Assembly: GCF_018130825.1 (NCBI RefSeq)
Contig: NZ_JAFCJS010000005.1
Location: 248,001-312,000, forward strand
DNA length: 64,000 nt
Reading direction: 5' to 3'
Origin: Bradyrhizobium liaoningense
GTDB lineage: Bacteria; Pseudomonadota; Alphaproteobacteria; Rhizobiales; Xanthobacteraceae
A program made the position numbers and the translations under genes. Under the pieces are notes generated by a model that saw only the letters and a program-made list of their open reading frames with translations, did no database searches and was not told where the DNA came from. Shown here piece by piece: positions 16,946 through 25,626 of this stretch. Position 1 is the stretch's first letter; each line of letters begins with the position of its first letter.

Positions 16946-18252
16946 CCGCTCAAGCGACAGGTCAAGCGACGACGCTGAGCCGGGAGACGACCGGCCAGAT
17001 GCTGTCGCGCCGCTTGCGCAGCCCGGCAGCCTGGAGCGAGACGGTCGACCTGTTCGCGATCCTGACCGCGGCCTCGCTGCCCTGGTCGACATCGCTGGCG
17101 GGGATCTTCAACGCCCTGATGCTCGTCTGCATGGTGCCGTTCCTCGACGTCCGCGCATTCCTGCAATCGCTGAAGCGCCCGATCTGCGTGGCGCCGATCG
17201 CGCTGGTCGTGCTCGCGCTGGTCGGGACGCTGTGGTCGGATGCAGCCTGGGGCGCGCGCTTCTATGCGGTCAATCCGACCGTCAAGCTGCTCGTGCTGCC
17301 GGTCCTGCTCTACCATTTCGAGCGCTCGCCGCGCGGACGCTGGATCCTCGTCGCCTTCCTGGTGTCCTGCGCGCTGCTGTCGGTGATGTCCTGGCTGGTA
17401 GCCTTCTACCCGAACCTCGCGCTCAAGAACGATCCGCCGGAGCGCGGCATCTTCGTCAAGAACTATATCGACCAGAGCCAGGAATTCGCGCTGTGCGCGG
17501 TCGCGCTGGCCTATCCGGTCGTGATGCTGCTGCGCGAGAAGCGCTACTGGCTCGCCGGGCTGCTCATCGTGCTGGCGCTCAGCTTCTTCGTCAACATGGC
17601 TTTCGTGGTGGTGTCGCGCACCGCGCTCGTCACCGTTCCGATCATGTTCGGCGTGTTCGCGTTGCTGCATCTGAAGTGGCGCAGCATCGCGATTATCTCG
17701 GCCGGCCTGCTCGCCGGAGCATTTCTCGCCTGGCAGGCCTCGCCGCAATTGCGCAGGACCGCCGACACCTTTGCCAGCGACTACACGCGCTATGTGGAGA
17801 AGGGCGAGCCGACCTCGCTGGGCCTGCGGCTCGAATTCTGGCGGAAGTCGCTCGGCTTCTTCGCGGAGGCGCCGATCAAGGGGCACGGGACGGGCTCGAC
17901 GCGCGGATTGTTCGAGCGCGTCGCCACGCCCAGTGGTCAGTACCAGGCCTCCGCCGAGGTGATCGGAAACCCCCATAACCAGACGCTGAACGTCGCCGTG
18001 CAATGGGGCGTCATCGGCATCGTCATTCTCTACGCGATCTGGATCCTGCATCTGCGCTTGTTTCGAGGTGATAGCCTCGCCAGCTGGGTCGGCCTGCTGG
18101 TCGTGGTGCAGAACGTCTTCACCTCGCTGTTCAACTCCCATCTGTTCGATTTCCACGAGGGCTGGATGTACGTCATCGGCGTCGGCGTTGCCGGCGGCAT
18201 GGTGATCCGGGCACAACAGGCCGAGGCGAAGATGGGGGAAGCCGGTTCCTGA
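16942..18252 (+). CDS. waaL: O-antigen ligase family protein (WaaL/Wzy_C type)
   Basis: A 436-aa inner-membrane protein with about 10-12 TM helices and the Wzy_C domain pattern. A large periplasmic loop containing RLEFWRKSLGFFAEAPIKGHGTGSTRGLF and NPHNQTLNVAVQWGVIG (with the conserved His) follows a TM-rich N-terminal half. WaaL joins und-PP-linked O-antigen to lipid A-core in the periplasm; a Wzy polymerase has the same fold, so the choice rests on the LPS-core context. The GTG start overlaps the hldE stop (GTGA), with GGGGAGGGG upstream, so translation is coupled to hldE. Confidence 0.78.
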   Translation: MTAQATGQATTLSRETTGQMLSRRLRSPAAWSETVDLFAILTAASLPWSTSLAGIFNALMLVCMVPFLDVRAFLQSLKRPICVAPIALVVLALVGTLWSDAAWGARFYAVNPTVKLLVLPVLLYHFERSPRGRWILVAFLVSCALLSVMSWLVAFYPNLALKNDPPERGIFVKNYIDQSQEFALCAVALAYPVVMLLREKRYWLAGLLIVLALSFFVNMAFVVVSRTALVTVPIMFGVFALLHLKWRSIAIISAGLLAGAFLAWQASPQLRRTADTFASDYTRYVEKGEPTSLGLRLEFWRKSLGFFAEAPIKGHGTGSTRGLFERVATPSGQYQASAEVIGNPHNQTLNVAVQWGVIGIVILYAIWILHLRLFRGDSLASWVGLLVVVQNVFTSLFNSHLFDFHEGWMYVIGVGVAGGMVIRAQQAEAKMGEAGS

Positions 18253-18336
18253 ACGGCCGCGCGGCTGGCAAGTCCTGCCAAGATGGGCTATCAGCGCGGT
18301 CAGGTTGCACCCAATGGGATATTCATCGGTCGGCGG

Positions 18337-20250
18337 ATGACGCGTCTTTCGCATCTCACCTTGCGCAATTTCCTGATAGCGCTCCACGACCTGCTGGCGA
18401 CCACGGCGGCGCTGTTCGTCGCGTTCTACCTGCGTTTCGAGGGCAGCGAAGGCTTCTACGACCGCCTGCCGCTGCTGTTCCAGATTCTGCCCTACTTCCT
18501 CGCCTTCAGCGTGGTCGTGTTCTTCGTCTTCAACCTGACGACCACGAAATGGCGCTTCATCTCGCTGCCGGACGCGCTGAACATCATCCGCGTCGCGAGC
18601 GTGCTGACGGTGGCCCTGCTCGTGCTGGACTACGTCTTCGTCGCCCCCAACGTCCGCGGCGCCTTCTTCCTCGGCAAGGTGACGATCGTCCTCTACTGGT
18701 TCCTCGAGATCGCCTTCCTCAGCGCGCTGCGCATGGCCTACCGCTACTTCCGCTATACGCGGGTGCGGCGTCATGCCCGCACCGACGCTGCCGCGCCGAC
18801 GCTGCTGATCGGCCGCGCCGCCGATGCCGAGGTGCTGCTGCGCGGGATCGAGAGCGGGGCGATCAAGCGGATCTGGCCGGTCGGCGTGCTGTCGCCGTCG
18901 AACTCGGATCGCGGCCAGCTGATCCGCAACGTGCCGGTGCTCGGCGGCATCGACGACGTCGAGGACGTCATCGCCGACTTCGCCAAGCGCAACAAGCCGA
19001 TCGCGCGTCTCGTGATGACACCCTCGGCGTTCGAGCCGGAGGCGCATCCGGAATCGGTCCTGATGCGGGCGCGCAAGCTGGGCGTGATCGTCAACCGCAT
19101 GCCTTCGCTGGAAAGCGGCGATACGCCGCGTCTGACGGCCGTCGCGGTCGAGGACCTGCTGCTGCGGCCGAGCGAGAAGATCGACTATGTGCGCCTCGAA
19201 TCCCTGATCAGGGGCAAGGCGGTGATCGTCACCGGCGGCGGCGGCTCGATCGGTTCCGAGATCTGCGAACGCGTCGTCGCCTTCGGCGCCGCGCGCCTGC
19301 TGATCGTGGAAAATTCCGAACCCGCGCTCTACGCGGTCACGGAGGCGCTCGCCGCGCACAATACGGCCGCCGCGATCGAAGGACGGATCGCCGACATCCG
19401 CGACCGCGAGCGCATCATGCGCCTGATGGCCGAGTTCAAGCCAGACATCGTGTTCCATGCCGCTGCCCTCAAGCACGTGCCGATCCTCGAGCGCGACTGG
19501 AGCGAGGGCGTCAAGACCAACATCTTCGGCTCGATCAACGTCGCCGATGCCGCGCACGCCGCCGGCGCCGAGGCCATGGTGATGATCTCGACCGACAAGG
19601 CGATCGAGCCGGTGTCGATGCTCGGCCTCACCAAGCGCTTCGCCGAGATGTACTGCCAGGCGCTCGACCACGATCTTGCCGCAGCCAGCAGCAGTGCCAA
19701 GCCGGCGATGCGGCTGATCTCGGTCCGGTTCGGCAACGTGCTGGCCTCGAACGGCTCGGTGGTGCCGAAATTCAAGGCCCAGATCGAGGCCGGCGGCCCG
19801 GTGACGGTGACCCATCCCGACATGGTCCGCTACTTCATGACCATCCGCGAGGCCTGCGACCTCGTCATCACCGCGGCAACGCATGCGCTCGGAACGCATC
19901 GTCCCGATGTCTCGGTCTACGTGCTCAACATGGGCCAGCCGGTGAAGATCGTCGATCTCGCCGAACGCATGATTCGCCTCTCCGGCCTGCAGCCGGGCTA
20001 CGACATCGAGATCGTGTTCACCGGCATGCGGCCGGGTGAGCGGCTGCACGAGATCCTGTTCGCCTCCGAGGAGCCGACCCGCGAGATCGGCGTTGCCGGC
20101 ATCATGGCGGCGCAGCCGAACGAGCCGCCGATGCAGACGCTGCGCAAATGGATCGCCGCGCTGGAGCAGGCGATCGCCCGCGACGATCGCGCCACGATCA
20201 GGACGATCCTGAAGGATGCTGTCCCGGAATTCGGGTCGACCGCGGCCTGA
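18337..20250 (+). CDS. Polysaccharide biosynthesis nucleotide-sugar 4,6-dehydratase, WbpM/CapD family
   Basis: A membrane-bound nucleotide-sugar dehydratase of 637 aa. Four N-terminal TM helices lie in a WbpM-like domain (LIALHDLLATTAALFVAFYLRF), then a linker Rossmann domain, then the catalytic SDR (VTGGGGSIGSEICERV, FHAAALKHVPILE, ISTDKAIEP). The family turns UDP-GlcNAc into UDP-2-acetamido-2,6-dideoxy-4-keto-hexose, precursor of QuiNAc and FucNAc. The active-site helix reads VSMLGLTKR: the position four before Lys, normally Tyr or Met, is Leu. ATG 18337 is preferred; ATG 18283 is the upstream alternative. The stop is 2 nt before the next gene. Confidence 0.85.
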   Translation: MTRLSHLTLRNFLIALHDLLATTAALFVAFYLRFEGSEGFYDRLPLLFQILPYFLAFSVVVFFVFNLTTTKWRFISLPDALNIIRVASVLTVALLVLDYVFVAPNVRGAFFLGKVTIVLYWFLEIAFLSALRMAYRYFRYTRVRRHARTDAAAPTLLIGRAADAEVLLRGIESGAIKRIWPVGVLSPSNSDRGQLIRNVPVLGGIDDVEDVIADFAKRNKPIARLVMTPSAFEPEAHPESVLMRARKLGVIVNRMPSLESGDTPRLTAVAVEDLLLRPSEKIDYVRLESLIRGKAVIVTGGGGSIGSEICERVVAFGAARLLIVENSEPALYAVTEALAAHNTAAAIEGRIADIRDRERIMRLMAEFKPDIVFHAAALKHVPILERDWSEGVKTNIFGSINVADAAHAAGAEAMVMISTDKAIEPVSMLGLTKRFAEMYCQALDHDLAAASSSAKPAMRLISVRFGNVLASNGSVVPKFKAQIEAGGPVTVTHPDMVRYFMTIREACDLVITAATHALGTHRPDVSVYVLNMGQPVKIVDLAERMIRLSGLQPGYDIEIVFTGMRPGERLHEILFASEEPTREIGVAGIMAAQPNEPPMQTLRKWIAALEQAIARDDRATIRTILKDAVPEFGSTAA

Positions 20251-20252
20251 CC

Positions 20253-21485
20253 ATGCAGCCGCAAGACAAGATCGCTGGCAAGATCGTCGTCGCGAGCCAG
20301 CATTATCCGCCGGATCCGAGCACGACCGCGGCGATCATGGCGGAGATCGCCTGCCGTCTCGCCGTCGGCCACGAGGTCGTCGTGCTGTCGGGCTCACCAG
20401 GCACGCTGCCGGCCTCGCAGACCGGCCCGGGCAAGCCGCGCGTCGTGGCGGTCAAGAACCGGATGGCGGGCAAGGCGGCGCTGGTGCGGCGCGGGGTGTC
20501 CGAGCTGCTGTTCGTGGCGCGCACATTCCTTGCCTTGATGCGGGAGCTTAAGGCAGGTGACGTCGTGCTCACGGTCACCGCGCCGTTCATGCTGCCTTAT
20601 GCCGTTGCCGCCGCCGCAAGACTCAAGGGCGCGCGCTCCGCGCTGATCATGCACGACCTCTTTCCCGACGTGCTGGTGATGGCGGGCCTGCTGAAGCCGG
20701 GCTCGATCGTGACGCGGACGATGCGCTTCGCCAACAGCCTGATGTTCCGCGCGCTCAACGCCGTCATCACCATCGGCCGCGATGCCGAGCGGCCGCTGCT
20801 GAGCTATTCCGGCATGAGGCGGAACAAGATCCGATTCATCCCGAACTGGGCGACGCTGGTGCCGGGCGCGCGTCCGCTGTCGCAGGACAATCCGTTCCGG
20901 AAAAAAGTCTCTGCGCGTTTCGTCGTCGGCCTGTCGGGCAATCTCGGCTTCACCCATGATCCGGAGATCGTGTTCGAGGCGGCGCGCCTGCTCAAGGACG
21001 AGCCCGACATCCATTTCCTGCTGTCGGGGTGGGGCATCGGTTTTGCGCGGCTGCAGCAGTTGCAGGCGGACGCAAACCTGTCCAATGTGTCCTTCGTGGC
21101 CCGGGTCGAGGACGCCGAGCTCGAGGCGTTTCTGGCGTCGGCCAATCTCTGGATCATTCCATACCGGAAGGACGTTGCGGGGGTGTCGGTGCCGAGCCGG
21201 TTCTACAATCTGCTGGCGGTCGGCCGTCCCGTGGCGCTGGTCTCGGAGCCGGAGGCCGAGGCCGCGTTGACGGTGGTGGAGAACGGGCTCGGCTGGGTCG
21301 TGACGCCGGGCCGAGCCGATCAGCTCGCAGACGCAATCCGCGCGGCTTCGCGTTCCGACCACGCTGCCATGGCGGAGCGCGCGGTGAAGGCGGCGGCGAG
21401 GTTCGATCGCGTCACCGCGATGAACGCCTATGCCGCGCTGGTCGACGAATTGTTGCGCAACCCGGACCTTTCGGAGCAACGATGA
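20253..21485 (+). CDS. GT4 glycosyltransferase, WbuB/WcaI-like
   Basis: A 410-aa GT-B glycosyltransferase. The N-terminal KIVVASQHYPPDPSTTAAIMAEIACRLA pattern (YPPD..T) and PFMLPYAVAAAARLKGARSALIMHDLFPDVLV are typical of WbuB/WcaI-type enzymes. These usually add the second sugar (often L-FucNAc or Fuc) onto an und-PP-linked first sugar. The C-terminal donor domain contains DNPFRKK and VVGLSGNLGFTHDPE. It starts 2 nt after the dehydratase stop, and its stop overlaps the following start (ATGA). Sugar specificity cannot be read directly. Confidence 0.82.
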   Translation: MQPQDKIAGKIVVASQHYPPDPSTTAAIMAEIACRLAVGHEVVVLSGSPGTLPASQTGPGKPRVVAVKNRMAGKAALVRRGVSELLFVARTFLALMRELKAGDVVLTVTAPFMLPYAVAAAARLKGARSALIMHDLFPDVLVMAGLLKPGSIVTRTMRFANSLMFRALNAVITIGRDAERPLLSYSGMRRNKIRFIPNWATLVPGARPLSQDNPFRKKVSARFVVGLSGNLGFTHDPEIVFEAARLLKDEPDIHFLLSGWGIGFARLQQLQADANLSNVSFVARVEDAELEAFLASANLWIIPYRKDVAGVSVPSRFYNLLAVGRPVALVSEPEAEAALTVVENGLGWVVTPGRADQLADAIRAASRSDHAAMAERAVKAAARFDRVTAMNAYAALVDELLRNPDLSEQR

Positions 21486-22429
21486 GCGAACGGAAACCGG
21501 TCGTGCTGGTGACGGGAGCGAGCGGCTTTGTCGGCCGTCATGTCGTGCCCGCGCTCGCACGCGCCGGCTGGTCGGTCCGCCGCGCGGTGCGCAGCTCCGA
21601 AGGCGCCGAGGACGAGGTCGTGATCGAGACGATCGGTCCCGAGACCGACTGGCAGGCGGCGCTCGAAGGCGTCGACGCCGTGGTCCATCTCGCCGCGCGC
21701 GTGCATCACAAGCACGAGGAGCACGCCGTTCAGCTCTACCGCAACGTCAACATCGCCGGCACGCTGCATCTGGCGCGCTCGGCGGCGACGGCCGGCGTGC
21801 GCCAGTTCATCTTCATCAGCACCGTGCTCGTGCACGGTCGCAGCAATGACGGCCGCGCCCCCTTCAGCGAGGACGATATCCTGACGCCGCGCGGCCTCTA
21901 CGGCATGTCCAAGGCCGCAGCCGAAGCGGGCCTCCGGACGCTGGCGCGCGACGGCACCATGAAGATCTCGGTGATCAGGCCGCCGCTGGTCTATGGTGCC
22001 GGCGCCAAGGGCAATTTCGCGTTGCTGACGCGTGCGGTCAGCCTGGGGCTGCCGCTGCCCTTTGCCGCGATCCGCAATCATCGCGCCTTCCTCGCCGTGC
22101 AGAACCTGTCGTCGTTCATCCTGCGCAGGCTCGGCCATCCCGACCCCGGCAGCAATTTCGAGATCTTCCTGGTGGCCGACAGGGAACAGGTCTCGACGCC
22201 CGAATTCATCGAGCGCCTGGGGCAGGCCTCCGGCAAGATCCCGCGGCTGTTCCGCATGCCGCCGGACCTGCTCGGCATGCTGCTCAACGTGATGGGACGG
22301 CAGGATACGCATGACAGCCTGATCGGCTCGCTCGAGCTCAACGTCTCCAAGGCGATCGCGACCGGCTGGCAGCCGGAGGTCTCGCTCGACGAGGGTTTGC
22401 AGCTTGCGCTGTCGGCTCAGGAGACCTGA
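21482..22429 (+). CDS. NAD-dependent epimerase/reductase, WbpV-like
   Basis: A 315-aa extended SDR. It has VTGASGFVGRHVV (8-20), FISTVLVHG with the catalytic Ser, RGLYGMSKAAAE (Tyr-x3-Lys) and VIRPPLVYGAGAKGNF. The N-terminus and the NFALLTRAVSLGLPLPFA stretch resemble 4-ketoreductases of O-antigen clusters (WbpV, rhizobial WreQ), which reduce UDP-4-keto-QuiNAc. It overlaps the previous gene by 4 nt and is convergent with, and overlaps by 13 nt, the WbpL-like transferase. The reductase role is inferred from its neighbours; a 4-epimerase is possible. Confidence 0.83.
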   Translation: MSERKPVVLVTGASGFVGRHVVPALARAGWSVRRAVRSSEGAEDEVVIETIGPETDWQAALEGVDAVVHLAARVHHKHEEHAVQLYRNVNIAGTLHLARSAATAGVRQFIFISTVLVHGRSNDGRAPFSEDDILTPRGLYGMSKAAAEAGLRTLARDGTMKISVIRPPLVYGAGAKGNFALLTRAVSLGLPLPFAAIRNHRAFLAVQNLSSFILRRLGHPDPGSNFEIFLVADREQVSTPEFIERLGQASGKIPRLFRMPPDLLGMLLNVMGRQDTHDSLIGSLELNVSKAIATGWQPEVSLDEGLQLALSAQET

Positions 22430-23436
22430 GGGCGGGAGAAACGCCGCAGCACGAATCCGACCGCGATCGCGCCGGCGAACAGCGCGGGCAGCGTGACCGC
22501 GATCGACGCGGCGCGAACGGCGAGGATCGCCAGCCCTGCGAGCACGAGGTTGAGCAGGAAGACCTCGCCGGTCACGCGGGACACCGAGAAACCGTTGTCG
22601 GTCGCACGCTGATAGAAATGCGAGCGGTGCGCCGACCAGAACTGCTCGCGGCGCGCGATGCGCCGAAACAGGGTGATGGTGGCATCGGCGAGGTAATAGG
22701 CCGGCAGCAGCAGCGCCGCGGCCGCTTGCCCGTGCCAGGCGAGCTCGAGCAGGCACCAGCCGAGCAGCAGGCCGATCGGCAGGCTGCCGACGTCGCCCAA
22801 GAACACTTTTGCGACCGGCTTGTTGAAGGGCGCAAAGCCGAGCATGGCGCCGCACAGCGTGGCGGCGACGAGTGCGGCCGGCCAGGACAGATCGCCGAGC
22901 CATCCGAGCAGCAGAAGCGCCGCGGTGACCGGCACGACTTCGGCCACCGTCATCAGGTCGAGCCCGTCCATGAAGTTGACGAGGTTCACGAACCAGATGC
23001 CGGCGAGCAGGAGGAGGCCGCGCTCCAGCGCAAGGGGCATCGCCGGCACGATACGCGCGGTCTCGGGCGCGGTGAACACGACGGCGCCGACGGCCGCCGC
23101 CTGCAGCACGAGCCGCACGGTCACCGGCAGCGATACGATGTCGTCGGCAAAACCGACCAGGGCGATCGCGATTGTCGCAACGACCAGCGCCGGCGGGATC
23201 GCGACGTTCGCCCAGGCCGCCCATACGGATGCGACCAGCAGTGTCGCCGATATCACCGCGATGCCGGCGCCTTGCGGGGTCGGGATGCGGTGCGAGGAGC
23301 GCGCATTGGGCCGCGCCAGCGCGTAACGCTGGAGCAGGGGCCGGCTGGTCCAGGTGATGACGGCCGATATCAGCGCGGCGATCGCAACGGCCAGCAGCGA
23401 GGGTGCGGCGGCGAGCGCCTCGGCAGGCGGGCTCAC
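22417..23436 (-). CDS. Polyprenyl-phosphate GlcNAc/QuiNAc-1-phosphate transferase (WecA/WbpL-like, GT4 MraY family)
   Basis: A 339-aa polytopic membrane enzyme (about 10-11 TM) that starts lipid-linked glycan synthesis by moving sugar-1-phosphate to undecaprenyl phosphate. Diagnostic motifs are the magnesium-binding NFMDGLDLM, the PFNKPVAKVFLGDVGSLPIG block, and the cytoplasmic AHRSHFYQRATDNGFS (HxxH type loop). The GTG start at 23436 overlaps the upstream stop (GTGA), indicating coupling to the UPF0104 gene. Together with WbpM- and WbpV-like genes it completes a QuiNAc/FucNAc initiation set (inference). Confidence 0.88.
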   Translation of the reverse strand: MSPPAEALAAAPSLLAVAIAALISAVITWTSRPLLQRYALARPNARSSHRIPTPQGAGIAVISATLLVASVWAAWANVAIPPALVVATIAIALVGFADDIVSLPVTVRLVLQAAAVGAVVFTAPETARIVPAMPLALERGLLLLAGIWFVNLVNFMDGLDLMTVAEVVPVTAALLLLGWLGDLSWPAALVAATLCGAMLGFAPFNKPVAKVFLGDVGSLPIGLLLGWCLLELAWHGQAAAALLLPAYYLADATITLFRRIARREQFWSAHRSHFYQRATDNGFSVSRVTGEVFLLNLVLAGLAILAVRAASIAVTLPALFAGAIAVGFVLRRFSRPQVS

Positions 23437-24392
23437 TCCGGCGCTCCGAGCGGCGTCGAGCCTTGCGCGGCTTTCTCCGCGCTCAGGATCCAGACGAGGC
23501 CACCGACGGCGCCGACGATGAAGTACACCGCGCCGAACAGCAGCGAGATGTTGACGCCTTCGTTGGCGGCAAGTCCCGCGAAGCCGAAGGCGAGACCCAT
23601 GGTGGCCTCGCGCACGCCCCAGCCGGCGATCGAGATCGGCATCATCGTGATCAGCATCACCGGCGGCACGAGCTGGAAGACATCGCTGAACCGGACCGGA
23701 GCGGCAATCGACTGCACGACGCACCAGGCGATGACGACGGTGAGCACATGCACGGCGAGCGAGAGAATTGAGACGATCGGTCCGCGCGCCCGGCTGAAGA
23801 TCACGCGGTTCGCGATCACGGCGCAGGCGTGGATGTGATGGGTCGCCCACCAGGTTTTCAGCCAGCGCCATTTCAGCGCGCCGAACACCAGGAAGCCGAG
23901 CCCTCCCGCGAGCGCCGCGAGGTCGACCAGCAGCAACGCCGAGCGGCCGTGCGGATCGGTGATGAGGGCGTAGCTCCAGGGCAGGCTGGCGACGATGAGG
24001 ATCGCGAGCGCGATGAGGCCGATCGCGCGGTCGACGAAGATCGAGTAGGTCGCCGCGCGCCAGCCGGCGCCGGCGCGCGCGACCAGCCACAGCCGGACCG
24101 CATCGCCGCCGATCGCGGAAGGCAGGGTCTGGTTGAAGAACGAGCCGATCACGTTGTAGCGCATGGCGCGGGCGAGCTCGAGCGGCGCACCGCATTCGGC
24201 GCTGATCTCGCGCCAGCGCAGCACGCCGACGAAGATCTGCAGGAACGTGATCGCGATCGCGAGGCCGATCCAGAACAGGCTGGTCACGTTGAAACGCGAA
24301 AGCAGCTCGGACAGGTCGACCTTGCGCAGCGCCAGGTAGAGCAGCGCCGCGGAAATCAGGATCTTGGCCGCAGAAAGCAGGATTCGGCGCAT
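23433..24392 (-). CDS. UPF0104 / lysylphosphatidylglycerol synthase-like TM protein
   Basis: A 319-aa polytopic membrane protein of the AglD/YbhN/MprF-flippase superfamily, with about 8 TM segments. Characteristic stretches are GVLRWREISAECGAP, RYNVIGSFFNQTLPSAIGGDAVRLWLV (the conserved GGD) and PISIAGWGVREATMGLAFGFAG. Members flip aminoacyl-phosphatidylglycerol or assist polyprenyl-linked sugar transfer. The start ATG 24392 is taken before the first TM; a longer frame to 24536 lacks support. It is translationally coupled to the WecA-like gene, which suggests a role in moving or modifying the lipid-linked glycan. Confidence 0.82.
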   Translation of the reverse strand: MRRILLSAAKILISAALLYLALRKVDLSELLSRFNVTSLFWIGLAIAITFLQIFVGVLRWREISAECGAPLELARAMRYNVIGSFFNQTLPSAIGGDAVRLWLVARAGAGWRAATYSIFVDRAIGLIALAILIVASLPWSYALITDPHGRSALLLVDLAALAGGLGFLVFGALKWRWLKTWWATHHIHACAVIANRVIFSRARGPIVSILSLAVHVLTVVIAWCVVQSIAAPVRFSDVFQLVPPVMLITMMPISIAGWGVREATMGLAFGFAGLAANEGVNISLLFGAVYFIVGAVGGLVWILSAEKAAQGSTPLGAPE

Positions 24393-24491
24393 CTCGCCCG
24401 CATGATCAGGGTTTGCGAAGATTGTGGCAACCCGACGCGTGGCGCCGAATTCGGCCGCTTTGGTATGGTCTTGGCGCCGATCTTGCAATAG

Positions 24492-24517
24492 CGGTGATAG
24501 GAGCCGGTGATAGGAGC
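24492..24517. repeat. Perfect 13-bp tandem duplication
   Basis: CGGTGATAGGAGC occurs twice, head to tail and without mismatch, in the 243-nt divergent gap between the UPF0104 gene and the UDP-glucuronate epimerase gene. No known operator is recognised. Confidence 0.7.
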
Positions 24518-24635
24518 GGTTATAACAGGCGGTCATGAACGGCCGTTATGACGGGCCGGGCGGCACTTGCGACCCCCGCGATGCGGCGGCTAAAGAGGCG
24601 CAGAAAGGCCGGGGATCGGGTCCCCTGGGAACAGG

Positions 24636-25625
24636 ATGACGGATCAGGCGATTTTGGTCACGGGAGCCGCCGGATTCATCGGCTTTCACCTCGCCCGGCA
24701 GCTTCTGGCCGAAGGCCGGCCGGTCGTCGGGCTCGACAATCTCAACAGCTATTATGATCCGGCGCTGAAACAGGCACGCTTGGAACTGCTCCGCAGCGAT
24801 TCCCGCTTCGCCTTTGTCAAGGCCGATCTCGCCGACCGCGAAGCCATCGCGGCGCTGTTTGCGCGCCACCGCTTCACGCATGTCGTGCATATGGCCGCCC
24901 AGGCCGGCGTGCGCTACTCGATCGAGCAGCCGCAGGCTTATGCCGATTCCAATCTGGCAGGTTTTCTCAACGTGCTGGAGGGCTGCCGCCAAAACGGCTG
25001 CCGCCATCTCGTCTATGCCTCGTCATCCTCCGTCTACGGCGCCAATACGAAACTGCCATTTGCGGTTGCGGACCGCACCGACCATCCGGTGAGCCTCTAC
25101 GCCGCGACCAAGAAGGCCAACGAGGTGATGGCGCAGTCCTACAGCCATCTCTACCGGCTGCCGGTCACCGGCTTGCGCTTCTTCACCATCTACGGCCCGT
25201 GGGGGCGGCCCGATATGGCCATGTTTCTGTTTGTGAACGCCATCATGGAGGGTCGGCCGATCCGGCTCTTTAACCATGGCAGGATGCGGCGCGATTTCAC
25301 CTATATTGACGACGTGACCCGTGTCGTGTCCAAGCTGATCGATCGGGTGCCTGCGGATGATCCGGCTGCCGCAAATGCGCCGTCTAAGGTCTACAATGTC
25401 GGCAACCACCACCCCGAGGAGCTGATGCATGTCGTCGGACTCCTGGAGCAGGAGCTGGGTCGGACGGCGATCAAAGAATTGCTGCCGATGCAGCCGGGAG
25501 ACGTTTTGGAAACGTTCGCGGATGTCGAGGACCTGATGCGCGACACCGGCTTTGCCCCGTCAACGCCGATCGCGCAGGGGGTCCGTAATTTTGTCACCTG
25601 GTATCGGGACTACTTCAAGGTTTGA
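24636..25625 (+). CDS. UDP-glucuronate 4-epimerase (LpsL/CapI-like)
   Basis: A 329-aa extended SDR that makes UDP-galacturonate from UDP-glucuronate. It has VTGAAGFIGFHLARQLL (8-24), the family-specific LDNLNSYYDPALKQARLELL, HMAAQAGVRYSIEQP and YASSSSVYG. The active-site SLYAATKKANE holds the Tyr-x3-Lys pair, followed by RFFTIYGPWGRPDMAMFLF. Length and motifs match rhizobial LpsL (LspL), important for acidic sugars in core LPS. Its stop lies 1 nt before the GDP-mannose pyrophosphorylase start, so the two form an operon. Confidence 0.9.
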   Translation: MTDQAILVTGAAGFIGFHLARQLLAEGRPVVGLDNLNSYYDPALKQARLELLRSDSRFAFVKADLADREAIAALFARHRFTHVVHMAAQAGVRYSIEQPQAYADSNLAGFLNVLEGCRQNGCRHLVYASSSSVYGANTKLPFAVADRTDHPVSLYAATKKANEVMAQSYSHLYRLPVTGLRFFTIYGPWGRPDMAMFLFVNAIMEGRPIRLFNHGRMRRDFTYIDDVTRVVSKLIDRVPADDPAAANAPSKVYNVGNHHPEELMHVVGLLEQELGRTAIKELLPMQPGDVLETFADVEDLMRDTGFAPSTPIAQGVRNFVTWYRDYFKV

Positions 25626-25626
25626 G

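Noticed and set aside
16816..20049. 1077-codon open frame on the minus strand across hldE, waaL and the dehydratase
   Set aside because: It lies antisense to three well-supported genes and its translation is His/Arg/Asp-rich without any family motif. It is a shadow caused by strong GC3 bias.
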